A stretch of 64,000 bases of DNA from UBA2779 sp965232165 (GTDB lineage Bacteria > Spirochaetota > Spirochaetia > DSM-2461): NCBI GenBank assembly GCA_965232165.1, contig CBDDOY010000001.1, positions 1,488,001 through 1,552,000 on the forward strand, in the 5' to 3' direction. The notes under the pieces were generated by a model, which saw nothing but the letters and a program-made list of their open reading frames with translations, was not told the DNA's origin and searched no databases. The position numbers were made by a program, and so were the translations under genes. Shown here one piece after another: positions 43,858-52,593 of the stretch (positions are counted from its first letter, which is position 1; every line of letters starts with the position of its first letter).

Positions 43858-46011
43858 ATGTCTGAAGATACAACCATTCAAAACGAAAATGACAACTTAA
43901 AGGAAGCTCAGCGAATTGCGGAAGAAGCCGAAGGCGGTTCTAGGCATATAGAGAGGGGCATAGGGAAATGGCTGGTGCCCTTGATTGCCGGGGCTTGGTC
44001 CATTTTCCAACTGCTTCTCCCAAGCTTCATTCTTCTGGAGAGCACCATCGTCCGGTCCATTCATCTGACCTTTGCCATTATCCTTGTATTTCTCACTAAC
44101 CCCATGCTGAAGAAATCTCAGAGAAGCGGGTTCTCCCGATACCTTGGTATGAAAGGCCATATCACGTTACTTGACTACCTGACGGCCATCCTCGCCGGTG
44201 CTGCGGCATTCTACATAGCCTTTGAACTGATTATGGCGCAGATCAACCCCAGCTATGCCGGCATAGCATCACGGCAGGGAATTCCGCTCACTCGTGATTT
44301 GATTTTTGGAATTCTGCTCACCATTCTCCTCTTGGAGGCCGCTCGGCGTGCATTAGGGTCGACATTGGTCATAGTGGCGCTGTTCTTCGTTGTTTACAGC
44401 TTCACGGCATCTAAGATGCCTCTTGCATTCAGTTTCAAGAGCGTTTCCATCACAAAATTCATCAGTAAGATGACCATGTCGACCGAGGGAATCTATGGGG
44501 TGCCGCTCTATGTGTCGGCGAACATCGTATTCCTATTTGTCTTGTTCGGCGCCCTTCTCGACAAGGCCGGCGCCGGGCGATACTTTGTTGATTTGGCATT
44601 CAGTCTATTAGGGCGTTTTAGAGGAGGGCCGGCGAAGGCTGCCGTACTTGCAAGCGGCCTGACCGGTATGATTTCAGGGTCCAGTATCGCTAATACGGTC
44701 ACCACCGGCACCTTCACCATCCCATTGATGAAGAAAGTCGGGTACCCTGACTACAAGGCCGGCGCCGTAGAGGTCGCCGTCTCCACCAACGGCCAGCTCA
44801 TGCCGCCCATCATGGGGGCAGCGGCCTTTATCATCGCCGAAACTGTCAATATCCCTTACATCGAAGTTGTCAAGGCCGCCTTTATTCCGGCGCTGATAAG
44901 CTATATAGCTCTTCTATACATAGTTCATCTCGAAGCGTCGAAACTTGGAATCAGAGGACTCACCAAGGATGAGATACCCCGCTTTCTCCCCACCTTTCTG
45001 AGCGGATTACACTTCCTCATACCCCTAGTATTCCTCATCGCAGAACTTGTCGTCTTCAGACATTCCCCGAATCTTGCGGCCTTTCGGGCCATCATCGCTC
45101 TCATGTGCATCATCCCTCTCGAAAATCTCTGGCTGGCCAGAAAAAAAGAAGGGCTGAAGGCCGGATGGAAGCAAGCCCTCCGTAAATCATGGGATCAGAT
45201 ATGGGGAGCCTTAGTTGCCGGAGGCAAGAACATGATGGGTATTGGTGTCGCCGTTGCGGCGGCCGGCATCATCGTCGGCGTGGTCACCTTCGGCTTGGGC
45301 GGCATCATCACCGAAGCCATCGAGGTTCTCTCCGGTGGACGGTTTTTCCTTATTCTCATTATCACGGCCATGGCATCCCTGCTATTAGGAATGGGGCTGC
45401 CGACAACAGCTACCTACATCGTCATGGCGGCTCTTACGGCTCCTGTGATCGTCGAGCTTGGAGCCAAGAATGAGATATTTTTCCCCCTTATCGCCGCCCA
45501 TCTCTTCGTTTTCTTTTTTGGCATATTAGCCGATGATACCCCGCCGGTAGGCCTGGCGGCTTTCGCGGCGTCAGCCATCGCAAGATCCAACCCCATAAAG
45601 ACCGGTTTGCAGGGTTTCAGTTACGACATACGCACGGCCATTCTCCCATTCATTTTCATGTTTAACACCGACCTGCTGCTTCACGAGGTGATTCGGCCTT
45701 CCTATGCTATATGGGTATTTGGCACAGCCATGTTTGCCATGTTTGCCTTTGCGAGCCTTACCCTGGGCTTCATGCGAACAGCCTTGAAATGGTGGGAATA
45801 CGCTGTATTAGCCGCTATATGCTTCGGTCTGCTTATGCCAAAACTCATTGCAGAAAGGCTATTCAACCCGCTTTTCAGTGTTGACAGCCCCTTTGTCACA
45901 GGCCGGGGAACCACAATTCTTGTCGGAATAATCGCATTGTTCATATACGCCCTAGTCTACAGCCGGCAATTATGGCGGGGAAAGCGGATAACGGGTGCAG
46001 CCGCCAGTTGA
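43858..46011 (+). CDS. TRAP transporter permease, 4TM/12TM (DctQ-DctM) fusion
   Basis: A 717-residue inner-membrane protein with about 16 or more helices. The first part corresponds to the small DctQ-like subunit and the rest to the DctM channel: GLTGMISGSSIANTVTTGTF, VEVAVSTNGQLMPPIMGAAA, LLGMGLPTTATYIVMAALTA, and FGILADDTPPVGLAAFAASA are the conserved half-site motifs of TAXI-TRAP fusions. It imports its solute with a sodium or proton gradient and depends on the receptor upstream. ATG 43858 (MSEDTTIQNEN) is preferred over an in-frame ATG at 43777, though no strong ribosome-binding site is present at either. Confidence 0.9.
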   Translation: MSEDTTIQNENDNLKEAQRIAEEAEGGSRHIERGIGKWLVPLIAGAWSIFQLLLPSFILLESTIVRSIHLTFAIILVFLTNPMLKKSQRSGFSRYLGMKGHITLLDYLTAILAGAAAFYIAFELIMAQINPSYAGIASRQGIPLTRDLIFGILLTILLLEAARRALGSTLVIVALFFVVYSFTASKMPLAFSFKSVSITKFISKMTMSTEGIYGVPLYVSANIVFLFVLFGALLDKAGAGRYFVDLAFSLLGRFRGGPAKAAVLASGLTGMISGSSIANTVTTGTFTIPLMKKVGYPDYKAGAVEVAVSTNGQLMPPIMGAAAFIIAETVNIPYIEVVKAAFIPALISYIALLYIVHLEASKLGIRGLTKDEIPRFLPTFLSGLHFLIPLVFLIAELVVFRHSPNLAAFRAIIALMCIIPLENLWLARKKEGLKAGWKQALRKSWDQIWGALVAGGKNMMGIGVAVAAAGIIVGVVTFGLGGIITEAIEVLSGGRFFLILIITAMASLLLGMGLPTTATYIVMAALTAPVIVELGAKNEIFFPLIAAHLFVFFFGILADDTPPVGLAAFAASAIARSNPIKTGLQGFSYDIRTAILPFIFMFNTDLLLHEVIRPSYAIWVFGTAMFAMFAFASLTLGFMRTALKWWEYAVLAAICFGLLMPKLIAERLFNPLFSVDSPFVTGRGTTILVGIIALFIYALVYSRQLWRGKRITGAAAS

Positions 46012-46014
46012 TCT

Positions 46015-46806
46015 GTGACATTATTCCTCGACATTGACGGCACCATACTCCGTTCAGACCACCGTCTTTCGGACAGGGTAGCAGAATCCATAGAGAACCT
46101 GAAACGTTCTGGGGTAATGATTGTCCTTGCCAGCGGGCGGATATGGAATTCCATCAAACCGATCTACGACAGATTGGAGCTTACCGGCCCCTCAATTTGC
46201 TGCAATGGGGCGCATATCACCGCCGGTCCCGATGGGCGATGTATCTATGAAAAAACGATGGATGACCAGGTAAGCCGTTCAGTCATCGCACGGCTCAGGA
46301 ATTGGGGTTTGGAGTTTCTGGCTTTCAGACACGGCGAGCTGTTCTATGAGTTTAGAGCCAAGGAGATTGACAGCTATCACAAGCGGGTCAACATACCAGG
46401 AAAGATTATTGATTTTGACAGTTTTACAGAATTGAACCTCACTAAGGCCGCTGTCCTTGCCGACCAGGTTCAGCTCAGCCAGTTTAAGAACGAAATTGAA
46501 AAGGAATTCTCTGAAAAACATCTATACGTCACTTATTCCTATCTGACATGCCTCGAAATACTTGCCGGCGGAGTGAACAAGGGTACCGGTATGATGGAAA
46601 TCTGCCGGATTTACGACATGAAGCCGGAGGAAACCGCCGCTATCGGAGATGGTTGGAATGACCTGCCGATTCTCAAAGCAGTCAACCAATCCTGGGTTAT
46701 GGGAAATGCCCCGCCAGAACTCAAAGCCATGTTTCCCCCAGACCGTGTCCTTCCCAATACCGATGAAGATGGAGCGGTTCAAGTTATGGAGAACATGCTG
46801 ACTTGA
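46015..46806 (+). CDS. HAD-superfamily phosphatase, Cof type
   Basis: A 263-residue cytoplasmic hydrolase starting at GTG, 3 bp after the TRAP permease. HAD motif I is FLDIDGTIL (the first Asp is the nucleophile), motif II LASGRIW, motif III the Lys in GGVNKGTGM, and motif IV IGDGWNDLPIL. The C2-type cap between motifs II and III places it with Cof/YbiV sugar-phosphate and flavin-phosphate phosphatases; substrate unknown. Its stop overlaps the start of the next gene. Confidence 0.88.
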   Translation: MTLFLDIDGTILRSDHRLSDRVAESIENLKRSGVMIVLASGRIWNSIKPIYDRLELTGPSICCNGAHITAGPDGRCIYEKTMDDQVSRSVIARLRNWGLEFLAFRHGELFYEFRAKEIDSYHKRVNIPGKIIDFDSFTELNLTKAAVLADQVQLSQFKNEIEKEFSEKHLYVTYSYLTCLEILAGGVNKGTGMMEICRIYDMKPEETAAIGDGWNDLPILKAVNQSWVMGNAPPELKAMFPPDRVLPNTDEDGAVQVMENMLT

Positions 46807-47510
46807 GTGTATGGCTTGACAGCGTGGATGTTGTCCTATGCCGGCCCGAAGGATCGCTCAATGTCGGCGCCTGTTGCAGGGCTATGAAATCCATGGGTCT
46901 TAAAAACCTTATACTGATGTCTCCGCCCGCCTTTGACGATGAGGAAGTCATGAAGATGGCCCTTCATGCACGGGAGGTTTATGGGCAGGCACGAAGGTGT
47001 AAATCACTACAGGAAGCATTGGCCGAAACGACTCTGTCGGCAGGTATAACCCGGCGCCGAGGGGTAAAGAGAAAATGGTTCAGCCTAATTCCCGAAGAGC
47101 TTGCCCAACGCGCATCAGAACTCAATGGGGGAAGAATTGCCCTGGTATTCGGCAACGAACGGACCGGATTAACAGATGCAGAACTCGCTCACTGCAGCCT
47201 CGCCTGCCACATTCCATCTTCACCAGACTTCCCTTCCCTTAACCTGTCACATGCGGTTCAGATTATCGCATCAGCTTTCTGGCGACAGGCCACAGGCGAC
47301 AGGATAGGCCGATATGAACCGATAAACCGTGAAGAAGTCAACGAACTGGTTCGGGTAATACATGAATCCTTGGATGCGATGGGATTCTTCAAAACCGCCG
47401 ACAGGTATTACACCGATCACTATTTTCGAGACATACTTACCCGTGCCGCCCTAAGCAAGAAAGAGGCCGGCTACATGGAAAAAATTTTTCGCAAAATCCA
47501 GTATCTGTAG
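46803..47510 (+). CDS. trmJ: SpoU-family RNA methyltransferase, TrmJ-like
   Basis: A 235-residue SPOUT methyltransferase from a TTG that overlaps the preceding stop (TTGA). Motif 1 is LCRPEGSLNVGACCRAMKSM, motif 2 IALVFGNERTGLTDAEL, and motif 3 FPSLNLSHAVQII, which together form the knotted SAM site. TrmJ 2'-O-methylates position 32 of tRNAs. The C-terminal ~75-residue helical extension is typical of TrmJ rather than TrmH. It converges on leuS with 23 bp between stops. Confidence 0.85.
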   Translation: MSVWLDSVDVVLCRPEGSLNVGACCRAMKSMGLKNLILMSPPAFDDEEVMKMALHAREVYGQARRCKSLQEALAETTLSAGITRRRGVKRKWFSLIPEELAQRASELNGGRIALVFGNERTGLTDAELAHCSLACHIPSSPDFPSLNLSHAVQIIASAFWRQATGDRIGRYEPINREEVNELVRVIHESLDAMGFFKTADRYYTDHYFRDILTRAALSKKEAGYMEKIFRKIQYL

Positions 47511-47533
47511 AGTGCTCATCACAACAGTCTCCC

Positions 47534-50041
47534 CTACACGACGAAGTTCACAAGGCGTTCCGGCACGATGATGAGTTTCTTAATTTCCTTGCCAGACAGC
47601 CATTTGTTAAGCTTTTTGTCTGCTCGAGCGAGTTTTTCTAACTCTTCTTCAGAAGTACCGACTAGAACTGTTATCTTAGACCTGACCTTTCCATTAATCT
47701 GCAAGACGATTTCCTTTTCGTCATCGAAGGTAAGGGATTCATCCCATTGGGGATAGCTCTTATAAGCCAGGCTTTCCTGATGCCCAAGCATACGCCACAT
47801 CTCTTCGCCAAGATGAGGTGCGTAAGGGGCAAAGGCCAGGACGAAGGGCTCCCAGAGCTTCTTCAGACATCGTGCTTCCCGATACAATTCATTGATGAAG
47901 ATCATCATCTGAGCGATGGCGGTATTAAAATTCAAGGTAGAGGTGTCCGCTTCGACCTTCTTCAGGGTCTTGTGCAGGAGCTGCTTCAAGACCAGAGGCG
48001 GCTCATCATCGGTCATGGGCCGTCCGGCGATGGCCCATACCCTGTTGAGGAATCGATGGACACCGATGAGGCCTTGGGTTTGCCAAGGCATTGAGACCTC
48101 AAGGGGACCCATAAACATTTCGTACACCCTCATGGAGTCGGCGCCGAATTTCTGAATTATCTCATCCGGGTTGATGACATTCTTCAAAGACTTGGACATT
48201 TTGGCGGTAACTTGCTCCAATTTCTTGCCGGTTGCCGTTTCAATGTATTTTTCTCCCGAAACGGTCACCTCGTCGAGGGGAACGAAGGACTTATCGGCAC
48301 GTATATAGGCGAATGAGGTAATCATTCCCTGGTTGATGAGGCGTGTGAAGGGCTCGGAAGTGGAGACCAAGCCAAGATCGTGGAGAACTTTGTGCCAAAA
48401 CCGGGCATAAAGCAGGTGGAGAACCGCATGTTCCGCTCCGCCGACGTAGAGGTCAACAGGCATCCAGTATCGTTCTTTTTCCGCACCGACAAATGCTTCT
48501 TTGTTTTGCGGATCGATGTATCGGAGGTAGTACCAGCATGAACCGGCCCACTGCGGCATGGTGTTTGTTTCACGTTTCGCCTCTTTGCCGCAGGAGGGAC
48601 AGAGACAGTTCACCCAGTAGGAGATTGCGGCCAGAGGGCTCTCTCCAGTGCCTGTCGGTTCATATCGTTCCACCTCGGGCAGAGTGAGGGGCAGTTCCTC
48701 TTCGGGAACCGGGACTATACGGCATTTGGGACAGTGTACCAGAGGGATGGGTTCCCCCCAGTAGCGCTGGCGGCTGAATATCCAGTCCCTGAGCCTGTAA
48801 TTAACCGTTTTGCAGCCCTTCTTATCGGCTTGGAGCCGCTCAATTATGGCATCTATGGCATCTTGCCTGCCTAGGCCGTTCAGATAGTCTGAGTTTATAT
48901 GAGGACCGTCACCAACAAAGGCTTCTTTGCTGATGTCTCCCCCCTGAAGAACTTCTATAATGGGAAGATTGAATTTCCTGGCGAATTCCCAGTCTCGCTG
49001 ATCATGCCCCGGAACAGCCATGATGGCGCCAGTTCCATAGGAAATAAGAATGTAGTCCGATATCCAGACGGGGATTTCTTTGCCATTTACAGGGTTTATG
49101 GCATATGCGCCGGTGAACACACCGGTCTTCTCCTTGGCCAGATCTGTGCGCTCCAGGTCACTCTTATAACTGGCATCCTGGATATAACCTTCGACCGCCG
49201 ATTTTCTATCACCAGTACATATCTTCTTTACCAGAGGATGTTCCGGAGCGAGGACCATGTAGGTGGCGCCGAAGAGGGTATCAGGCCGGGTTGTATAGAC
49301 TTCCAGATGCCCTGCCACATCACCGGCAAAACTGAAGATGACATTGGCCCCTTCAGAGCGTCCAATCCAATTGCGCTGCATGGCCTTGATAGATTGCGGC
49401 CAGTCGAGGTCTTCCAAATCATTGAGCAGTTCCTCAGCATAGGCGGTGATCTTCAGCACCCACTGACGGATGTTCCGTCTTTCCACCAGTTGCCCGCAGC
49501 GTTCGCATTTGCCTTCTTTGACTTCCTCATTCGCCAAGCCGGTTTTGCAACTGGAACACCAGTTAATCGGCATCTCCGACTCATACGCCAGCCCCTTCTT
49601 GAAGAGTTGGAGGAATATCCACTGGGTCCACCGATAATATTCCGGAGTATGGGTTTGAACCTCCCTGTCCCAATCATAGCTAAACCCCAGGCTTTTTATC
49701 TGTTTAGTAAAATGCTTGATATTGAACTCGGTCGTACTTCGCGGAGGCTGGCCGGTTCTGATAGCATAGTTCTCCGCAGGCAGTCCAAAAGAATCAAATC
49801 CCATAGGATGAAGCACCGCGAATCCTTTCATCCGCAGGTAGCGGCAATAGATATCGGTGGCAGTGTAGCCCTCAGGGTGGCCTACATGCAATCCGGCACC
49901 TGAAGGATAGGGGAACATATCAAGGACGTACCGGCGCATTTCTCGAGAGACAAGGGGATTTTCCTCTACCTTAAAGGTCTTGTTTTCTTCCCAATACTGC
50001 TGCCATCGGGATTCTATCTCTCTAAATGGATAACTCTTCAT
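47534..50041 (-). CDS. leuS: Leucyl-tRNA synthetase
   Basis: An 835-residue class I synthetase. The HIGH motif is in YPSGAGLHVGHPEGY and the KMSKS motif in TAKMSKSLKNVINPD. The CP1 editing domain spans about 220-420 (TTRPDTLFGATYMVLAPEHP; GTGAIMAVPGHDQRD, with the editing Asp). Two CxxC pairs (CSSCKTG and CERCG) form the zinc finger at about 163-185. The anticodon and C-terminal domains end the protein (EIVLQINGKVRSKITV). It charges tRNA-Leu. Length matches the bacterial family. Confidence 0.97.
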   Translation of the reverse strand: MKSYPFREIESRWQQYWEENKTFKVEENPLVSREMRRYVLDMFPYPSGAGLHVGHPEGYTATDIYCRYLRMKGFAVLHPMGFDSFGLPAENYAIRTGQPPRSTTEFNIKHFTKQIKSLGFSYDWDREVQTHTPEYYRWTQWIFLQLFKKGLAYESEMPINWCSSCKTGLANEEVKEGKCERCGQLVERRNIRQWVLKITAYAEELLNDLEDLDWPQSIKAMQRNWIGRSEGANVIFSFAGDVAGHLEVYTTRPDTLFGATYMVLAPEHPLVKKICTGDRKSAVEGYIQDASYKSDLERTDLAKEKTGVFTGAYAINPVNGKEIPVWISDYILISYGTGAIMAVPGHDQRDWEFARKFNLPIIEVLQGGDISKEAFVGDGPHINSDYLNGLGRQDAIDAIIERLQADKKGCKTVNYRLRDWIFSRQRYWGEPIPLVHCPKCRIVPVPEEELPLTLPEVERYEPTGTGESPLAAISYWVNCLCPSCGKEAKRETNTMPQWAGSCWYYLRYIDPQNKEAFVGAEKERYWMPVDLYVGGAEHAVLHLLYARFWHKVLHDLGLVSTSEPFTRLINQGMITSFAYIRADKSFVPLDEVTVSGEKYIETATGKKLEQVTAKMSKSLKNVINPDEIIQKFGADSMRVYEMFMGPLEVSMPWQTQGLIGVHRFLNRVWAIAGRPMTDDEPPLVLKQLLHKTLKKVEADTSTLNFNTAIAQMMIFINELYREARCLKKLWEPFVLAFAPYAPHLGEEMWRMLGHQESLAYKSYPQWDESLTFDDEKEIVLQINGKVRSKITVLVGTSEEELEKLARADKKLNKWLSGKEIKKLIIVPERLVNFVV

Positions 50042-50131
50042 GAATGGAATAATAACGGTTTATATAGTTCCCGTGAAGCATAATGGCCATACTCCAAGAA
50101 TTTATTACTGCGTTGATTTGTAAGGCAATTC

Positions 50132-51721
50132 TCAATATCCATCAGAAAGAGCCCGGTTGAGATCCTTCTTATACAGAGTATTATACACAAATCCCCTGTT
50201 TCGCAACTCGTCTTTCACCGATTGAAGAAACGGAATGTATCGCCAAAAAATACTGCGGACTTCTTTCTCCAGCTTCTGAACACCTTTCACTTCTTTAGTA
50301 ACCCAGAGAACATAGTCGTCAAGAAACTGTAATCTCACATCGCCTTTACCCTTATTCTTGTCGAAGTACTGGAGGTATTCACCGGTTAAACCCTCTTCCA
50401 TCCAGTACTGGGCTGCACTCTCCTTAGCGACATGCCATCTAAGATCGCCCAAAGCATAGATTACCGCAAGTTTAATATCTTTCGGGAACATTGGTATCGC
50501 TATTCTCCCCCGGCTCATCGCACGGTTAGAGAATTCGAAGGGCTCCCAACAAATGCCTCGGTCACCAAAACAGGGTACTATGATGGTATGGGGGACAATG
50601 CGCATCGTCTTTCTCATGAATGTCCTCTTGAATACACCGCTGTCAATCTTCTCAATTTCCGTCATACAGCGCATTGTGTTTTCTCGCGTCGCGACGAGAC
50701 TGATACTCAAACACAAGAATCCCTTAATGAGAAAGGGAAAATGGTTGCCTTGACGGCCTATACACAGCTTGATGATTTGCCGTAAGCTGGATACTTCATT
50801 CTGAACAAGTGATGTATCAATGAGGGTACTTGCTTCCATTTGCCCCATCTCTTTGTGGATATTATCGATCTGATGGTTCGCATCCTTCATTTTCTCTATG
50901 CTGCTGGCAAGCTCATTGTTAAGCTTATCTAATTCCTTGAGCTGGGCTGTTACATTCTTCAGCGTTCGCTGCTGATTAGGGTTATAGGTATCTTGGATAT
51001 TCGGAAAGGACGGATGTGGACCATGATTAAGAATTATCTGAATCCCAGCCTCAAGACTTGATTCAATACCCTCTCGCTTAAGCATCAATGTATTAACGAG
51101 AGAAGACATGGCCTTCTTGGCCCCTTGGACTTTGTTAAATTTGTTCTTTCTTCTGGCTTCAACAGTCCCTTTTGAAATTTGCAAATCATCGCTTGCCAAG
51201 GGATTCACTTTGCCATCGACAACCAGATCCAGCCACTCGTCCAAGTAATGAATGGGTTCATCAAAACCTTTATCGGTGATGATCTTGGCTATCATGGTCC
51301 GCTGTTCATTGTTCAACAGGGTTGGCAATAAGTATGCGTAACGCAATGCCCACCGTTTCTCGATACTGCCATTTCGAAAATTTCCAGCAAGATGATCAAA
51401 AAGAGCCCCCCAGATGTTTACCAACTGCTGTCTATATACACCCTTCTGTTTAGGTTCTGTTTCTTTCAGAAATTTCTGAAGGAGGGAATGGATTTTTTGG
51501 GAAACATCCCCCCCGCCGGCGAGTACTTTTGCGTAAAATCCCTCGCTAAGCAATACCGGATCAGGTGCTTGCTCAAATTGCTCAATGCTTGGGAACTCTT
51601 GCGTCAAGAAGTCTTCAATCAAATCAGATTGAGCTGTATCTTCATCGATACGAAGCGAATCTATCTGAGCCGTGGGAACATTGCTCAACAGTGCATCAAG
51701 TTCTGGATCAAGTATACTCAT
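50132..51721 (-). CDS. Conserved protein of unknown function, coiled-coil centre
   Basis: A 529-residue cytoplasmic protein from ATG 51721 (MSILDPELDALLSNVPTAQI); an in-frame GTG at 51766 is possible but less likely. The N-terminal third is helical, a coiled coil lies near 270-310 (LKNVTAQLKELDKLNNELAS), and the C-terminal part is mixed with a conserved-looking segment, IVPCFGDRGICWEPF. No signal, no membrane helices, no recognised domain. A similar architecture is familiar from uncharacterised spirochaete proteins. It stands alone between leuS and repeats. The start has no clear ribosome-binding site. Confidence 0.75.
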   Translation of the reverse strand: MSILDPELDALLSNVPTAQIDSLRIDEDTAQSDLIEDFLTQEFPSIEQFEQAPDPVLLSEGFYAKVLAGGGDVSQKIHSLLQKFLKETEPKQKGVYRQQLVNIWGALFDHLAGNFRNGSIEKRWALRYAYLLPTLLNNEQRTMIAKIITDKGFDEPIHYLDEWLDLVVDGKVNPLASDDLQISKGTVEARRKNKFNKVQGAKKAMSSLVNTLMLKREGIESSLEAGIQIILNHGPHPSFPNIQDTYNPNQQRTLKNVTAQLKELDKLNNELASSIEKMKDANHQIDNIHKEMGQMEASTLIDTSLVQNEVSSLRQIIKLCIGRQGNHFPFLIKGFLCLSISLVATRENTMRCMTEIEKIDSGVFKRTFMRKTMRIVPHTIIVPCFGDRGICWEPFEFSNRAMSRGRIAIPMFPKDIKLAVIYALGDLRWHVAKESAAQYWMEEGLTGEYLQYFDKNKGKGDVRLQFLDDYVLWVTKEVKGVQKLEKEVRSIFWRYIPFLQSVKDELRNRGFVYNTLYKKDLNRALSDGY

Positions 51722-51960
51722 AAATGAATTATATTCAGTCGTAATAAAGATGGAGATGAAAGGCACCCGCCAGCTAAACAGCCTCTAATCCAATGCCCCT
51801 CGTACCTGATTCTATTATACACTCCGCAAGCATTCCTCACAACTATTCTTCGAAAATATGATCAGAACAAAATTCCCCTTTCCCTCAATTCTCTGTAATG
51901 GATGAGAAGGATGAGTCTGAAATGAAGCCGAATATCAGTATGCCGCAACCTGCAAAATCA

Positions 51961-52150
51961 CTATCTGGGCGCAACCCTTCGGGTCGGGCTTTCCGCTCCA
52001 ATGCCTTATTCCGGCAGCCTGCTTCCGGCTCATTGCCAATCGCCGGGGCAGCCGGCGGCATTTCCGCTGCAATCCCTTGCGCCTAAAGTCAATTGGAAAT
52101 TTATTGTGTAAAGCAGAGCCTCAGGATTCAGAAATCAGAATTCAAAGGCC
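51961..52150. repeat. R2 interspersed repeat, copy e with extended tail
   Basis: Full core (CTATCTGGGCGCAACCC to CAATCCCTTGCGC, 51961-52084) followed by the same ~60-bp tail seen at copy b. There is no MITE next to this copy. Confidence 0.8.
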
Positions 52151-52593
52151 ATGCTTCACACCATTCGACCGGCGATCAGAGATGGAATCACAATTCGCCC
52201 TTCACCCCTCTGCGTTCACCGCACAGGCTGATAATCCACAACTCACAACTTAATGATGCGCTGCCTGAAGAAGCACCAGCAATTCTATGTAGGGCTTGCT
52301 GAAAAAGTCATGATCTATAGATTTTCAAGGTAAAAGCCAGTTGCAGATGCTTTAGAGCAGCCTTGCTATCTATTCTTGAAAAAACAGGTGCAAGGTAAAT
52401 GCGGAAAATGGCTCAAAACCCTTGCACCTGGATAATAGCAGAAATCAAAATTCCCCCGAAGTTTCTCAAATCATTGCATTCTGGCCACTTATAATGCAGT
52501 TTTGATTCATTATACTGGTATTCAGAGTCAAAAAATACTTTTTAACCCAAGTTCACCACTAAAAAACGTAATTCCTTATAATAAATGGAGTTA
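52151..52593. other. Intergenic region flanking the IS1634-type transposase
   Basis: No gene supported. TAGGGCTTGCTGAAAAAGTC at about 52290 looks like an insertion-sequence end, and a perfect 11-bp inverted repeat lies at 52384-52429, but no matching end could be found on the other side. Confidence 0.35.
52384..52429. terminator. Perfect inverted repeat downstream of the transposase
   Basis: CAGGTGCAAGG (52384-52394) pairs with CCTTGCACCTG (52419-52429) across a 24-nt loop. It could terminate the transposase message or be part of the element's end. Confidence 0.4.

Noticed and set aside
48899..49903. 334-codon plus-strand frame
   Set aside because: It lies wholly inside leuS on the opposite strand, whose motifs are unambiguous.
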